Positions 17,105 through 28,900 of a stretch of DNA of 64,000 nucleotides are shown here, piece by piece. The notes beneath the pieces were generated by a model. It was not told where the DNA came from. It was given only the letters and a program-made list of their open reading frames with translations, and searched no databases. Both the position numbers and the translations under genes were made by a program. Origin of the DNA: Porphyrobacter sp. HT-58-2 (GTDB lineage Bacteria; Pseudomonadota; Alphaproteobacteria; Sphingomonadales; Sphingomonadaceae); NCBI RefSeq assembly GCF_002952215.1, contig NZ_CP022600.1, forward strand, positions 682,001 to 746,000, in the 5' to 3' direction. The stretch's first letter is position 1, and the number at the start of each line of letters is the position of its first letter.

Positions 17105-17889
17105 CAGGCCGACCCTTCCATCGCGGCGAGGCGTTCGGCCTGTTCGCGCGGGACGCTGACCAGGCGCTGCGCCACCGTGCCGCCCTCGCCCGCCAGCAGG
17201 GCGTTGGGCGTAGCGTCGGCCACCAGCGCGCCGGTGTCCATCACCAGCACCCGGTCCGCCAGCAGCAGCGCCTCGGCCATGTCGTGCGTCACCATCACCG
17301 TGGTGAGGCCGAGGCGTTCGTGCAGCTCGCGCACCTTGCGCCCCAGCGCGTCGCGGGTGATCGGATCGAGCGCGCCGAAGGGCTCGTCCATGATCAGCAG
17401 CTCAGGTTCCCCCGCCAGCGCCCGCGCCACGCCGACCCGCTGGCGCTGCCCGCCGGAGAGTTCATCGGGCATCCGGCTCGCCAGCGCCGGATCAAGTTCG
17501 ACCAGTTCGAGCAGGGCGGCGATCCGTTCGGGCGGGAGCCTCTCGCCCGTCAGACGCGGGCCGATGGCGATGTTCTCGGCCACGCTCATGTGCGGAAACA
17601 GGCCCACGCCCTGAAACACATAACCCACGCGGCGGCGCAGCTGTGCGGGCTTCAGGGCGCTGACATCCTCGCCGCCGAACAGCACGCGGCCTTCCGTAAG
17701 CGTGACTAGCGTGTTGACCGTCTTGAGCAGCGTCGACTTGCCCGATCCCGAGGCCCCCACCAGCGCCACGAAACTGCCTCCCGCGATGTCGCAGGTGACC
17801 CCGTCTGCTTGCGTGCCGACTGCCGTGACCGTGCCGAAGCGGCAGATCACCGCCTCGAAGCGGAGCAGGGGCGGCGGTTTGATCATCAC
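17104..17889 (-). CDS. ABC importer ATP-binding protein, osmolyte type
   Basis: Cytoplasmic ATPase driving the fused permease encoded just downstream. The 261 residues include Walker [10 protein letters not shown] (about 44-52), a Q-loop ([14 protein letters not shown]), the ABC signature [15 protein letters not shown], Walker [13 protein letters not shown] and the switch His (VTHDMAEAL). It lacks the C-terminal CBS domains of ProV/OpuCA-type ATPases. The first gene of the two-gene unit, it is divergent from ivd; about 107 bases between them hold both promoters. Confidence 0.93.
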   Translation of the reverse strand: MMIKPPPLLRFEAVICRFGTVTAVGTQADGVTCDIAGGSFVALVGASGSGKSTLLKTVNTLVTLTEGRVLFGGEDVSALKPAQLRRRVGYVFQGVGLFPHMSVAENIAIGPRLTGERLPPERIAALLELVELDPALASRMPDELSGGQRQRVGVARALAGEPELLIMDEPFGALDPITRDALGRKVRELHERLGLTTVMVTHDMAEALLLADRVLVMDTGALVADATPNALLAGEGGTVAQRLVSVPREQAERLAAMEGSA

Positions 17890-17996
17890 CGTCGATTAGC
17901 GATTGTGGCACGGCTGCGCCAGCACCAGCCGTTGGCGTTTGCCCACGGCCTTGCTATGCGGGTTTGCAGAACATCATTTCAATCGCAGGACATAAA

Positions 17997-19163
17997 ATGC
18001 GCGCCACCCCCGATTTCGACTTCCAGCTTGGTGAAGCGGCCGAGATGATCCGCGAAAGCACCGCCCGTTTCGCCGACGAGCAGATCGCGCCGCTGGCCGA
18101 TCGCACCGACCGCGAAGACCGCTTCCCGCGCGAGCTGTGGGAGCCGATGGGCGCGCTGGGCCTGCACGGCATCACCGTCGAGGAGGAATGGGGCGGGCTG
18201 GGGCTCGGCTATCTGGAGCACGTGATCGCGGTCGAGGAAGTGTCACGGGCCAGTGCCTCTGTGGGCCTGTCCTATGGCGCGCATTCGAACCTTTGCCTCA
18301 ACCAGATTCGCCGCTGGGGGAATGACGAGCAGAAGGCCAAGTATCTGCCCAAGCTGATCAGCGGCGAACACGTCGGCAGCCTCGCCATGTCCGAAGCGGG
18401 CGCGGGGTCGGACGTGGTCTCGATGAAACTGAAGGCGGATGCGGTGCAGGGTGGCTATGTCCTTAACGGCACCAAGTTCTGGATCACCAATGCGCCCGAG
18501 GCCGACACGCTGGTAGTCTATGCCAAGACCGATGGCCACGCGGGATCGCGCGGCATCACTGCCTTCCTGATCGAGAAGGGCGACGAGGGCTTCGCCATCG
18601 GCCAGAAGATTTCCAAGGTCGGCATGAAGGGCTCGCCCACCGCCGAGCTGGTGTTCACCGACTGCTTCGTGCCCGAAGAGCGCGTGATGGGGCCGGTCAA
18701 CGGCGGGGTCGGCGTGCTGATGAGCGGGCTCGATTACGAGCGCGTGGTGCTCGCCGGGTTGCAGCTCGGCATCATGCAGGCGTGCCTCGACACGGTGATC
18801 CCCTATCTGCGCGAGAGGAAGCAGTTCGGAAAGCCGATTGGCTCGTTCCAGCTGATGCAGGCCAAGGTCGCCGACATGTATGTCGCCCTGCAATCTGCCC
18901 GCGCCTACACCTATGCGGTGGCCAAGGCGTGCGACGCGGGGCAGACGACGCGCTTCGATGCGGCGGGGGTGATTTTGCTGGCGTCGGAGAATGCCTTCAA
19001 GGTCGCTGCGGAGAGCGTGCAGGCACTGGGCGGCGCGGGCTACACCACCGATTGGCCGGTGGAACGCTACATGCGCGACGCGAAGCTGCTCGATATCGGC
19101 GCAGGCACGAACGAAATCCGCCGGATGCTGATCGGGCGCGAACTGATCGGGGCGGCGGGGTAA
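17997..19163 (+). CDS. ivd: Isovaleryl-CoA dehydrogenase
   Basis: FAD enzyme oxidising isovaleryl-CoA to 3-methylcrotonyl-CoA in leucine breakdown. The 388-residue protein has the acyl-CoA dehydrogenase signatures [18 protein letters not shown] and [22 protein letters not shown]. The catalytic glutamate sits in [17 protein letters not shown], the internal position that separates isovaleryl-CoA dehydrogenases from short-chain relatives. The ATG at 17997 is preferred over 17964 because AGGA lies six bases upstream. mccB, the next step's carboxyltransferase subunit, follows after four bases. Liu-type catabolic clusters usually also carry mccA, which is not in this window. Confidence 0.93.
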   Translation: MRATPDFDFQLGEAAEMIRESTARFADEQIAPLADRTDREDRFPRELWEPMGALGLHGITVEEEWGGLGLGYLEHVIAVEEVSRASASVGLSYGAHSNLCLNQIRRWGNDEQKAKYLPKLISGEHVGSLAMSEAGAGSDVVSMKLKADAVQGGYVLNGTKFWITNAPEADTLVVYAKTDGHAGSRGITAFLIEKGDEGFAIGQKISKVGMKGSPTAELVFTDCFVPEERVMGPVNGGVGVLMSGLDYERVVLAGLQLGIMQACLDTVIPYLRERKQFGKPIGSFQLMQAKVADMYVALQSARAYTYAVAKACDAGQTTRFDAAGVILLASENAFKVAAESVQALGGAGYTTDWPVERYMRDAKLLDIGAGTNEIRRMLIGRELIGAAG

Positions 19164-19167
19164 GGCC

Positions 19168-20817
19168 ATGACCGCCCCCACCCTCACCACCAAACTCGAC
19201 CGCGAGAGCCCTGAGGCCAAGGCCCGCTTCGCGCATAACCACGCCCTTGCGCAGGAACTTCGCGCCCGCGTCGCCGAGGCAGCCCTCGGCGGGCCGGAGA
19301 AGCATCGCGAGCGGCATGTCTCGCGCGGCAAGCTGCTTCCGCGCGAGCGGGTGGAGCGGCTGCTCGATCCGGGGTCACCCTTCCTCGAAATCGGGCAGTT
19401 GGCGGCGAACGGGATGTACGAAGGCGACGTCAACGGCGCCTCGATCATCTGCGGGGTGGGCCGCGTCTCGGGCCGCCAGTGCATGATCGTGTGCAACGAT
19501 GCGACGGTGAAGGGCGGCACCTACTACCCGATGACGGTCAAGAAGCACCTGCGCGCGCAGGAGATCGCGCAGGAGAACCGCCTGCCATGTATCTATCTGG
19601 TGGACTCCGGCGGGGCGAACCTGCCGCATCAGGCCGAGGTCTTCCCCGACCGCGACCATTTCGGGCGGATTTTCTTCAATCAGGCCAATATGTCCGCGCT
19701 CGGCATCCCGCAGATCGCCTGCGTGATGGGGAGCTGCACCGCGGGCGGCGCCTACGTCCCCGCCATGTCCGACGAGACGGTGATCGTCCGCAATCAGGGC
19801 ACGATCTTCCTCGCCGGGCCGCCGCTGGTGAAGGCCGCGACGGGCGAGGAGATCAGCGCCGAGGACTTGGGCGGCGGCGACTTGCACGCCAGGAAATCGG
19901 GCGTGGTCGATCACCTCGCGGAGAATGACGAGCACGCGCTGACCATCGTGCGCGATATCGTCAGCCACCTCAATTCCCCGTTCGGTTCGAGCGCAGTCGA
20001 GAACCGTGGCTTGGGGTGTGTCTCGACTTCGCTCGACACGAACGGGTTGAAAGACCCGCGCCCGCCCAAGTTCGACGCCGAAGACCTCTACGCCCTCATC
20101 CCCGAGGATGTGCGCGCGCCCTATGATGTGAAGGAAGTGATCGCGCGGCTGGTGGACGGCAGCGAGTTCCACGAGTTCAAGGCGCATTACGGCGCGACGC
20201 TGGTCTGCGGTTTCGCGCATATCTGGGGAATGCCGGTCGCGATCCTCGCCAATAACGGCGTGCTCTTCTCCGAAAGCGCGCAGAAGGGCGCGCATTTCAT
20301 CGAACTGGCCTGCCAGCGTCGCATCCCGCTGCTGTTCCTCCAGAATATCAGCGGCTTCATGGTCGGCGGGAAGTATGAGGCGGAAGGCATCGCCAAGCAC
20401 GGGGCGAAGCTGGTCACCGCCGTCGCCACCGCGACCGTGCCAAAGGTCACCGTGGTGATCGGCGGCAGCTTCGGCGCGGGCAATTACGGGATGTGCGGCC
20501 GCGCCTACTCGCCCCGCTTCCTCTTCACCTGGCCCAATGCCCGCATCTCGGTGATGGGCGGCGAGCAGGCGGCCAGCGTCCTCGCCACCGTCCACCGCGA
20601 CGCCGACAGCTGGACCCCGGAGCAGGCCGAGGCCTTCAAGGCCCCGATCCGCCAGAAATACGAGGACGAAGGCAACCCCTACTACGCCACAGCGCGCCTG
20701 TGGGACGACGGCGTGGTCGATCCGGTGCAGACCCGCGATGTGCTGGGGCTGGCGTTTGCGGCGTGTCTTGAAGCCCCCATCGCCGAGCGTCCGGCGTTCG
20801 GCGTGTTCCGGATGTAG
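19168..20817 (+). CDS. mccB: Methylcrotonoyl-CoA carboxylase beta (carboxyltransferase) subunit with repeat-derived insert
   Basis: Carboxyltransferase half of the biotin enzyme that makes 3-methylglutaconyl-CoA in leucine catabolism. The 549 residues include [48 protein letters not shown] and [38 protein letters not shown] in family order. Residues about 271-293 ([20 protein letters not shown] and TNG) are encoded by a 66 bp palindromic repeat also present at 44527 and 44958. The family has a shorter loop here, and the protein is about 14 residues longer than usual. The frame is kept, so activity is likely retained. No biotin-carrying alpha subunit follows; an AT-richer gene does. Confidence 0.92.
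   Translation: MTAPTLTTKLDRESPEAKARFAHNHALAQELRARVAEAALGGPEKHRERHVSRGKLLPRERVERLLDPGSPFLEIGQLAANGMYEGDVNGASIICGVGRVSGRQCMIVCNDATVKGGTYYPMTVKKHLRAQEIAQENRLPCIYLVDSGGANLPHQAEVFPDRDHFGRIFFNQANMSALGIPQIACVMGSCTAGGAYVPAMSDETVIVRNQGTIFLAGPPLVKAATGEEISAEDLGGGDLHARKSGVVDHLAENDEHALTIVRDIVSHLNSPFGSSAVENRGLGCVSTSLDTNGLKDPRPPKFDAEDLYALIPEDVRAPYDVKEVIARLVDGSEFHEFKAHYGATLVCGFAHIWGMPVAILANNGVLFSESAQKGAHFIELACQRRIPLLFLQNISGFMVGGKYEAEGIAKHGAKLVTAVATATVPKVTVVIGGSFGAGNYGMCGRAYSPRFLFTWPNARISVMGGEQAASVLATVHRDADSWTPEQAEAFKAPIRQKYEDEGNPYYATARLWDDGVVDPVQTRDVLGLAFAACLEAPIAERPAFGVFRM
19979..20044 (+). repeat. 63-66 bp palindromic element inside mccB
   Basis: Ends CGTTCG/CGAACG, with inner arms TCGAGCGCAGTCGAGA and TCTCGACTTCGCTCGA that pair with one mismatch. 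It matches 44527-44589 and 44958-45020 in the same orientation. Its 66 bp length is a multiple of three and keeps the mccB frame open. Confidence 0.85.
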
Positions 20818-20820
20818 TCG

Positions 20821-21441
20821 ATGCGTTCACTCAAATCAGTTGACGGTCTGGAAGAATTCGGGCGCGTCAGGCTGTCAAAGAGCTTCTTCATGCGCGACTT
20901 CCTGTTTTCGGATATCGCGGCGGTCCATGGACTGCTCAATGTGCCAAACGACCCTGCACTTGCCATCGCAGCCGGAACGAAGCTTTGCGAGGAATTGCTC
21001 GAACCTTTGCAGGATCGGTTTGGCCGTATTGCCGTCCGTTCCGCCTATCGCTCAGAGGAAGTGAACGCGCTGGGAAATTCACTTGGCCAGAACTGCGCGC
21101 GCAATGAGGCCAATTTTGCCAAGCATATCTGGGATCGCCGGGATGCAAACGGTCACATGGGGGCGACTGCGTGCATCGTCATTCCGGCATTCTATGACGC
21201 ATTCTCCAACGACGGGGACTGGAAAAAACTGGCATGGTGGATTCACGACCATCTCCCCTACAGTGAAATGTTTTTCTTCAAGAAGTATTGGGCGTTCAAC
21301 CTCACGTGGAGTGAATGTCCCAAACGCACGATCCATACTTGGACTGAACCGCAGCGGGTGCTCACCAAGCCTGGCATGGCCAATAACTCTTTCGGTCATG
21401 AGGCTGATTGGGCTGGGATTGAGCGTCTGTTCCGGAAGTAG
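20821..21441 (+). CDS. Hypothetical protein, possibly M15-peptidase-like
   Basis: A 206-residue protein I do not firmly recognise. VRSAYRSEEVNALGN and, further on, HIWDRRDANGHMGATACIVIP recall the SxYRS ... HxxGxAxD pattern of M15 D-Ala-D-Ala peptidases, but the Asp of the zinc site is not evident. No signal peptide is present. The codon third positions and overall bases are clearly more A/T-rich than in mccB or the following genes. It sits three bases after the mccB stop, where mccA might be expected. Together these suggest a horizontally acquired insert. Confidence is good that it is a gene and low for the function. Confidence 0.75.
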   Translation: MRSLKSVDGLEEFGRVRLSKSFFMRDFLFSDIAAVHGLLNVPNDPALAIAAGTKLCEELLEPLQDRFGRIAVRSAYRSEEVNALGNSLGQNCARNEANFAKHIWDRRDANGHMGATACIVIPAFYDAFSNDGDWKKLAWWIHDHLPYSEMFFFKKYWAFNLTWSECPKRTIHTWTEPQRVLTKPGMANNSFGHEADWAGIERLFRK

Positions 21442-21517
21442 TCTGAAACCTCCACTCTCCCCCTTGCGTAACTCCCCCGATTGCGGGCAAACACCAAGGC
21501 GAGAGAGGGATCACACT

Positions 21518-22147
21518 TTGCCGGAAAAATACGCTCGCAAGCCGACGCTCGCCTCGCGCATCGTGCGCCGGATCATTCTGGCGATCTGGTATATCCGGGG
21601 CTGGAAGATCGATAGCCCCCTGCCCAAGCATCTGAAGAAATACGTGATCGCGGGTGCGCCGCATACCACCAACTGGGACTTTGTGTTCTTCACCGGCGCG
21701 ACCCATGAAGAGGGCATCCGCCCCAATTTCATGGGCAAGCACACGCTGTTTCAGGGGATCATGAAGAACTTCATGCTCGACATGGGCGGCATCCCGGTCG
21801 ACCGCCGCAAGAGCGCGAATGCCACCGAACAGGTCGCCGCCGAATTCGCCGCGCGTGACCATCTGGCGCTGGTGATCGCCTGCGAGGGGACGCGCAAGAC
21901 CGACGGCAAGTGGAAATCGGGCTTCTACCACATCGCCCGCGCCGCCGATGTGCCGATCGTCCCCGCCTTTGCCGACAACGCCCGCAAGATCATCAGCTTT
22001 GGCGAGCCACTGATGCCGAGCGGCAATTATGGCGAGGACCTGCTGAAAATCGCCGAGTGGTTCCGTTCCAAGCTGCCCGATTACGAGCGATTCAAGGTGC
22101 TGGAACAGCAGGCGCGCGACATTATCGCTGGGAAGAACGATGTTTGA
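21518..22147 (+). CDS. Lysophospholipid acyltransferase (PlsC-type) family protein
   Basis: Probable glycerophospholipid or related acyltransferase. The 209-residue protein starts at TTG 21518, with GAGAGAGGGA upstream; a longer frame through the preceding gene is a shadow. The catalytic HX4D box is HTTNWD (about residues 45-50). The phosphate-binding EGTR box is CEGTRKTDGKWKSGFYHIA (about 125-143), followed by VPIVPAF. One hydrophobic segment near the N terminus (RIIRRIILAIWYI-like) anchors it. Its end overlaps the DUF1295 gene by eight bases, so the pair is probably an operon acting on lipids. Confidence 0.88.
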   Translation: MPEKYARKPTLASRIVRRIILAIWYIRGWKIDSPLPKHLKKYVIAGAPHTTNWDFVFFTGATHEEGIRPNFMGKHTLFQGIMKNFMLDMGGIPVDRRKSANATEQVAAEFAARDHLALVIACEGTRKTDGKWKSGFYHIARAADVPIVPAFADNARKIISFGEPLMPSGNYGEDLLKIAEWFRSKLPDYERFKVLEQQARDIIAGKNDV

Positions 22148-22937
22148 ACTGCTGCTTTTGAATGCCGGCATCCTGCTGGCGCTGGTGCTGATCCAGTGGG
22201 CGATTTCGGTAAAGATCGACGACGTGTCCTTCATCGACGCCTTCTGGGGCGCAGGCATGGCGATTCTTGCCGTTGCGAGCTGGCTGCATGTGCCGGGCGG
22301 GCCGGGCGCGCTTGCCACGCTGATCATGGGCATGACAGCGGCGTGGGGCTTCCGGCTGGGCATCTATCTGTTCCTGCGCTGGCGCAAGGAAGGCGAGGAC
22401 AAGCGGTACAAGCTGATTCTCAAGAAAGACCGCGAGGCGGGCCGCTTTGCGCAGGCCGCGCTCACCCGCGTGTGGTTGATGCAGGCGGTGCTGCTGTTCA
22501 TGGTGTCCAGCCCGGCGCAGGTCGGTATCCTTGCCAGCCCCGAACCCGCGCCGATCCCGCCTCTGGCGTGGGTGGGCTTTGGCGTGTGGTGCGTTGGCGT
22601 GTTCTTCGAATGGGTGGGCGACTGGCAGCTTGCCCGGTTCAAGGCGAATCCGGCGAACCACGGCACGGTCTTGGATACCGGCCTGTGGCGCTACACCCGC
22701 CATCCCAACTACTTCGGCGATTTCGCTGCATGGTGGGGCATCTGGCTGGCCTGTGCGGCGGCGGGTTGGGGCTATGCGGCGGCGACCGTCATCGGCCCGC
22801 TGTTTCTCAGCTTCACGCTCACCAAATGGTCGGGCGTGGCCCTGCTGGAGCGCGGGCTCGACAAGTCCAAGGGTGACAAATACGCCGATTACAAGCGGCG
22901 CACCTCGGCCTTTTTCCCGCTGCCGCCCAAGCGCTGA
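22140..22937 (+). CDS. DUF1295 membrane protein, steroid 5-alpha-reductase-like
   Basis: Integral membrane protein of 265 residues with about six hydrophobic segments. The C-terminal motif GLWRYTRHPNYFGDFAAWWG (about 182-201) and the end KYADYKRRTSAFFPLPP are typical of DUF1295, related to steroid reductases and isoprenylcysteine methyltransferases. The reaction is not established. An eight-base overlap with the upstream acyltransferase suggests joint expression. Confidence 0.88.
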   Translation: MFELLLLNAGILLALVLIQWAISVKIDDVSFIDAFWGAGMAILAVASWLHVPGGPGALATLIMGMTAAWGFRLGIYLFLRWRKEGEDKRYKLILKKDREAGRFAQAALTRVWLMQAVLLFMVSSPAQVGILASPEPAPIPPLAWVGFGVWCVGVFFEWVGDWQLARFKANPANHGTVLDTGLWRYTRHPNYFGDFAAWWGIWLACAAAGWGYAAATVIGPLFLSFTLTKWSGVALLERGLDKSKGDKYADYKRRTSAFFPLPPKR

Positions 22938-23052
22938 GGCGCGACTATTCGACCAACGACCTTGCTGCGACGCACAAAAAGCGTGGCCCCCGCCCTTTAA
23001 GCTTGCGCCGCTTTGGCCTATGTTGCGCAAGATCAAGGAGACGCGCTTGCCC

Positions 23053-23691
23053 ATGGCTCTCAACCCCACCCTGCGTGAGCAGGAGCGCGAACGCGTCGCG
23101 CGGCACGTGCTCGAGCTCGTCAAGGAACGCGGATCGGAAATCCCTTGGACTCTGGCCATGGCCGAAAGCGGTCTGACCCGCGCGCGGTTCGAGGCGCTGT
23201 TCGAGGATTATGACGATCTGTTCGATGCCGTCGCGCAGTTGTGGCTCGCGCCGCATCTGGCGGTGATGGAAGAAGTGCTCGCGACCAACTTGCCGCCGCA
23301 GCGCAAGATGTACGAATTCTTCCGGCGCCGTTTCGCAATCTCGCAAGAGCGGTTCCGCGCCGATCCGCAGTTCTTCAACATCCTGTGCGAGATGGGCGCG
23401 GCCAATTTCGAAAAGGTGCGCAGCTATGTCGATCTGGCCGATCACTACCTGTGCGAACTCATCGCCGAAGCCCAGGCCGAGGGCTTTTTCGCGGGGCTTG
23501 AGATTGACGAGGCGCTATCGCTGATCAACCAGATGATCAGCAACTACACCCTGCCCGACGCGCTGATCTATCTCGGCGACAAGCTGACCGAACAGAAGCT
23601 CGCGCGGATCGTGGACACCATGTTCATCGGCCTGTCGGGCGAGGCCGGAGCGGATGCTTCAGGTGTGAACACGCTGAAGGTCGCCTCGTAG
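23053..23691 (+). CDS. TetR family transcriptional regulator
   Basis: Small DNA-binding regulator of 212 residues. The N-terminal helix-turn-helix region is ERERVARHVLELVKERG then AESGLTRARFEALFEDYDDLF (about 8-60). The rest is a helical ligand/dimer domain without recognisable specificity. AAGGAG lies six bases before a TTG at 23047 and twelve before the ATG at 23053, so either may be used; an ATG at 23020 would add ten residues. The targets may be the neighbouring lipid genes, but this is inference. The hairpin element at 23698 begins just behind the stop. Confidence 0.85.
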   Translation: MALNPTLREQERERVARHVLELVKERGSEIPWTLAMAESGLTRARFEALFEDYDDLFDAVAQLWLAPHLAVMEEVLATNLPPQRKMYEFFRRRFAISQERFRADPQFFNILCEMGAANFEKVRSYVDLADHYLCELIAEAQAEGFFAGLEIDEALSLINQMISNYTLPDALIYLGDKLTEQKLARIVDTMFIGLSGEAGADASGVNTLKVAS

Positions 23692-23697
23692 TTTTAT

Positions 23698-23755
23698 GCC
23701 ACTTGAAGTGGCTCAGACCTCCCGTCGGGAGGTCTGTATCGCGCGTCAGCGCGAT
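23698..23755. repeat. Triple-hairpin element, type I, copy B
   Basis: GCCACTT-G-AAGTGGC (23698-23712), CAGACCTCCC-GTC-GGGAGGTCTG (23714-23736) and ATCGCGC-GTCA-GCGCGAT (23738-23755). It has the same order and orientation as 966-1026, with paired substitutions in the first two stems. Seven bases separate it from the stop codon of the minus-strand gene at 23763, exactly as at ftsK. Confidence 0.8.
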
Positions 23756-23762
23756 TGTGACA

Positions 23763-24272
23763 TCAAACCCCTTCCCACCACGCCGATGCAGGGTCATCGC
23801 TGCCCCGTGCGCCGCGGCGCCTGAGCCCGTTCAGCAAACCGCCTTCCAGCGCCATTGTCGAAGGGCTCGTGCGGTTCCAGTCCATCACGTAAAGCCGCTC
23901 GGCAATGCGCCAGCGCCCTTCATGCTTTTCCAGCCGGTCGAGATAACGCCCACCGACGACAAGCTCGATCTCGCCATCGGGCGAGGGGATGAGGTGGAGC
24001 GCGACGCAATTGGTCTCGGCCTTCGCGGTCTCGCCGCTTACGCGTATCACGGTGTTGCTGATGTTGTGCTGGGTGAGACGCATTGCGCCGAGGCCCGCCA
24101 TCAGGCTGGGAATCACCTCGGCAACCGGCCTTGCCCCGTCGCCATAGTCGATCATCGCGTCGGGCGTGAAAACAGCGGTGAGTTGCGCGGCATCGCAGCG
24201 GTCTATCCCCCGGCAATAGAGCGCCAGCGTTTCGGCGATGGCGAGCCGGTCGGCAAGTTCGGTGCTGTCCAT
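23763..24272 (-). CDS. SnoaL/NTF2-like domain protein
   Basis: A 169-residue cytoplasmic protein with a SnoaL-like fold. Features are LADRLAIAETLALYCRGIDRCD (start helix), AVFTPDAMIDYGDG, HNISNTVIRVSGETAKAETNC and GGRYLDRLEKHEGRWRIAERLYVMDW. This matches the family often annotated as nuclear transport factor 2 or ring-hydroxylating dioxygenase beta-like; the actual ligand or reaction is unknown. ATG 24272 has GAGG just upstream and follows the M50 gene stop by ten bases, so co-transcription is likely. A longer frame upstream is a shadow of that gene. Confidence 0.85.
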   Translation of the reverse strand: MDSTELADRLAIAETLALYCRGIDRCDAAQLTAVFTPDAMIDYGDGARPVAEVIPSLMAGLGAMRLTQHNISNTVIRVSGETAKAETNCVALHLIPSPDGEIELVVGGRYLDRLEKHEGRWRIAERLYVMDWNRTSPSTMALEGGLLNGLRRRGARGSDDPASAWWEGV

Positions 24273-24282
24273 CACCGCCTCA

Positions 24283-25059
24283 TCAGTCGCGGCGGAACTG
24301 CAGCACGTTGGCGGGCAGCTTGCGCGGCGGCGGTCGCAGGCGGTGTTCGGCCAACGCATATTTCAGCGCGGCACCCACCATCGCGGCCGACAGCAGCAGG
24401 ATCACCCCGGCCCAGAACCAGTAGGGCAGGCCGATTGTCGCCGCGATCTGGCCAGTGTCCGAAAGCATCGCCTGCCCATCGATCACGGCCTGCTCGCTGA
24501 ACAGGTAACCCCAGTCACGCAAGGCACTCATCGCGCCCAGCACGCCGAGGAATTGCAGGGCAAAGCGTGTCAGCGCGGGCCCGGCACGCCAGGCAATCAG
24601 TGCCAGGATCGCAGCGACCAGCGGCAGTGTCCAATAGCCCACCGCGGAGCGCACCCAGATCAGGACGCTGGCGACAATCGCCGCCGCCATCAGCCACAGC
24701 GCCGGGCGCCACAGGCGGGGATGAGCGCTCGCCACGATCAGCAGCGCGCCCACCATGCTCGGCGCGAGCGGGCCGCCCGCGGCAATCGCGGCAAAGGTGA
24801 AGCGCGAGGCATCGGGGGCCATCAGGTTCTGCGCCACGCCCGAACCATTGGCGAAGATCATCAACTGCTCGAACTGCTGGCCCAGCAGCAGCGCGGTCAG
24901 GCCATGCCCCATTTCGTGAAACCACGTCGTGAGGATCGCGAAAGGATAGATCACGTAGGAACCGAACGGCAGCGCGGGCAGCATCACCACCAGCAGCCCC
25001 GCCAGCACCAGCCGGCCGATCGCTTCACCCTGCGAGCCTGGGGTGACGAGCGACTGCAC
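24283..25059 (-). CDS. M50B-type membrane metallopeptidase-like protein
   Basis: Integral membrane protein of 258 residues with about seven hydrophobic segments. The zinc motif HEMGH (WFHEMGHGLTALLLG, about residues 47-61) lies in the first long membrane segment, as in peptidase M50B/site-2-type proteases. The second zinc ligand is not obvious, so catalysis is unproven. It follows the AI-2E-type transporter gene by eight bases on the same strand. Confidence 0.82.
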   Translation of the reverse strand: MQSLVTPGSQGEAIGRLVLAGLLVVMLPALPFGSYVIYPFAILTTWFHEMGHGLTALLLGQQFEQLMIFANGSGVAQNLMAPDASRFTFAAIAAGGPLAPSMVGALLIVASAHPRLWRPALWLMAAAIVASVLIWVRSAVGYWTLPLVAAILALIAWRAGPALTRFALQFLGVLGAMSALRDWGYLFSEQAVIDGQAMLSDTGQIAATIGLPYWFWAGVILLLSAAMVGAALKYALAEHRLRPPPRKLPANVLQFRRD

Positions 25060-25067
25060 GCGCGCGC

Positions 25068-26210
25068 CTAGTCCGCGCCGACGATGTCAGGCGTGCGGCC
25101 TGATGCATCGACGTTGATCCGGTCGAAGTCCTCGGCCGCGCGGGCATCCTCGTCACGGTATTCCTGCAGGATCGACCAGCTGGCAAGGAACAGGCCGGCC
25201 ACCAGCGGGCCCAGCACGATCCCCGAAAAGCCGAGGAAGCTGATCCCGCCCAAGGTGGTGACAAGGATGATCCAGTCCGGAATGCCAGTGTCGCGGCCGA
25301 CCAGAATGGGGCGCAGCACGTTATCGGCCGAGGAGATGATCACCACGCCCACGACCAGCACGAACAACCCCTGCCACACCGCGCCTGTCACCAGCAGCCA
25401 CAGGCCGACCGGGATATAGACCGCACCGGCACCGATCACCGGCACCAGCGCGAAAATCGTCGTCAGCACCCCGAACAGCAGCGCGGATTCAAGCCCGACA
25501 ATGACAAAGCTGATCCCGGCCAGCACGCCCTGCACCAACCCGACCACGCCGGATCCCTTGATCGTCGCGCGCACGATGCCGAGAAAGCGTTCCGCCAACC
25601 GTTCGGAAATCGAACGCTCCACCGGGATCGTGCGAAGCACTGTGCGTCCGATCCGCTCGCCGTCGCGCAGCAGGAAGAACATCACGTAAAGTCCCACGCC
25701 AAACGACAGGATGAAGCCCAGTGCGCCCGAACCGATCGAGACCGCCTGACTGGCGATCATCCCGGCGCTTTCGGCCAGCAGTTCCTGCAGCTTGGTCTGC
25801 GCGGTCGATACATCGGCCCAGCCTGAGCGGTCGACTGCTTCCTGTGCGGCCTCAGGCAACATCCCGTAGACCTGATCGAAGGTGGCGGCGAGATCGATGG
25901 GGTTGGCCTGCAACGCGCTGACCAGCACCAGCGCCTCCTCAAGCACCAGCGTCGCAAGCCAGGCGGCCGGCACCAGCACGGCGAAGAAAATCACCCCGAG
26001 CGAGCTGAGCGCCGCCGGATTGCGTCGCCCGCGCATCTTGCGCAGCATCCAGCGATAGAGCGGCTGGAACATGATCGCCGCCAGCGCCGCCCACAGCAGC
26101 GCAGTGGCGAAGGGCCAGATGATAACCGCCATCAACAGGCTCACCACCGCAAGGATCAGCAGAAAGCTTGCCTGCTGCAATTCGTCGGTGCGGTGGGGCT
26201 GCTGGGCCAT
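25068..26210 (-). CDS. AI-2E family transporter (UPF0118)
   Basis: Inner-membrane permease of 380 residues with seven or eight membrane segments. The family C-terminal motifs LVPVIGAGAVYIPVGLWLL, NVLRPILVGRDTGIPDWIILVTTLGG and GFSGIVLGPLVAGLF are present. Family members export autoinducer-2 or act in ion antiport; the actual substrate here is unknown. It lies 20 bases downstream of gyrB and upstream of the M50-like gene. Confidence 0.9.
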   Translation of the reverse strand: MAQQPHRTDELQQASFLLILAVVSLLMAVIIWPFATALLWAALAAIMFQPLYRWMLRKMRGRRNPAALSSLGVIFFAVLVPAAWLATLVLEEALVLVSALQANPIDLAATFDQVYGMLPEAAQEAVDRSGWADVSTAQTKLQELLAESAGMIASQAVSIGSGALGFILSFGVGLYVMFFLLRDGERIGRTVLRTIPVERSISERLAERFLGIVRATIKGSGVVGLVQGVLAGISFVIVGLESALLFGVLTTIFALVPVIGAGAVYIPVGLWLLVTGAVWQGLFVLVVGVVIISSADNVLRPILVGRDTGIPDWIILVTTLGGISFLGFSGIVLGPLVAGLFLASWSILQEYRDEDARAAEDFDRINVDASGRTPDIVGAD

Positions 26211-26230
26211 CGGTGTCTTTCGCGAGGGGG

Positions 26231-28822
<2,592 letters not shown>

Positions 28823-28900
28823 TCAGGACGGGAAACCCAACTGCGGGAGGGCCGCAACAGGCGCTTTTCCACGGGTGTTCAGGGCGGTTCGTCGAGCCTT

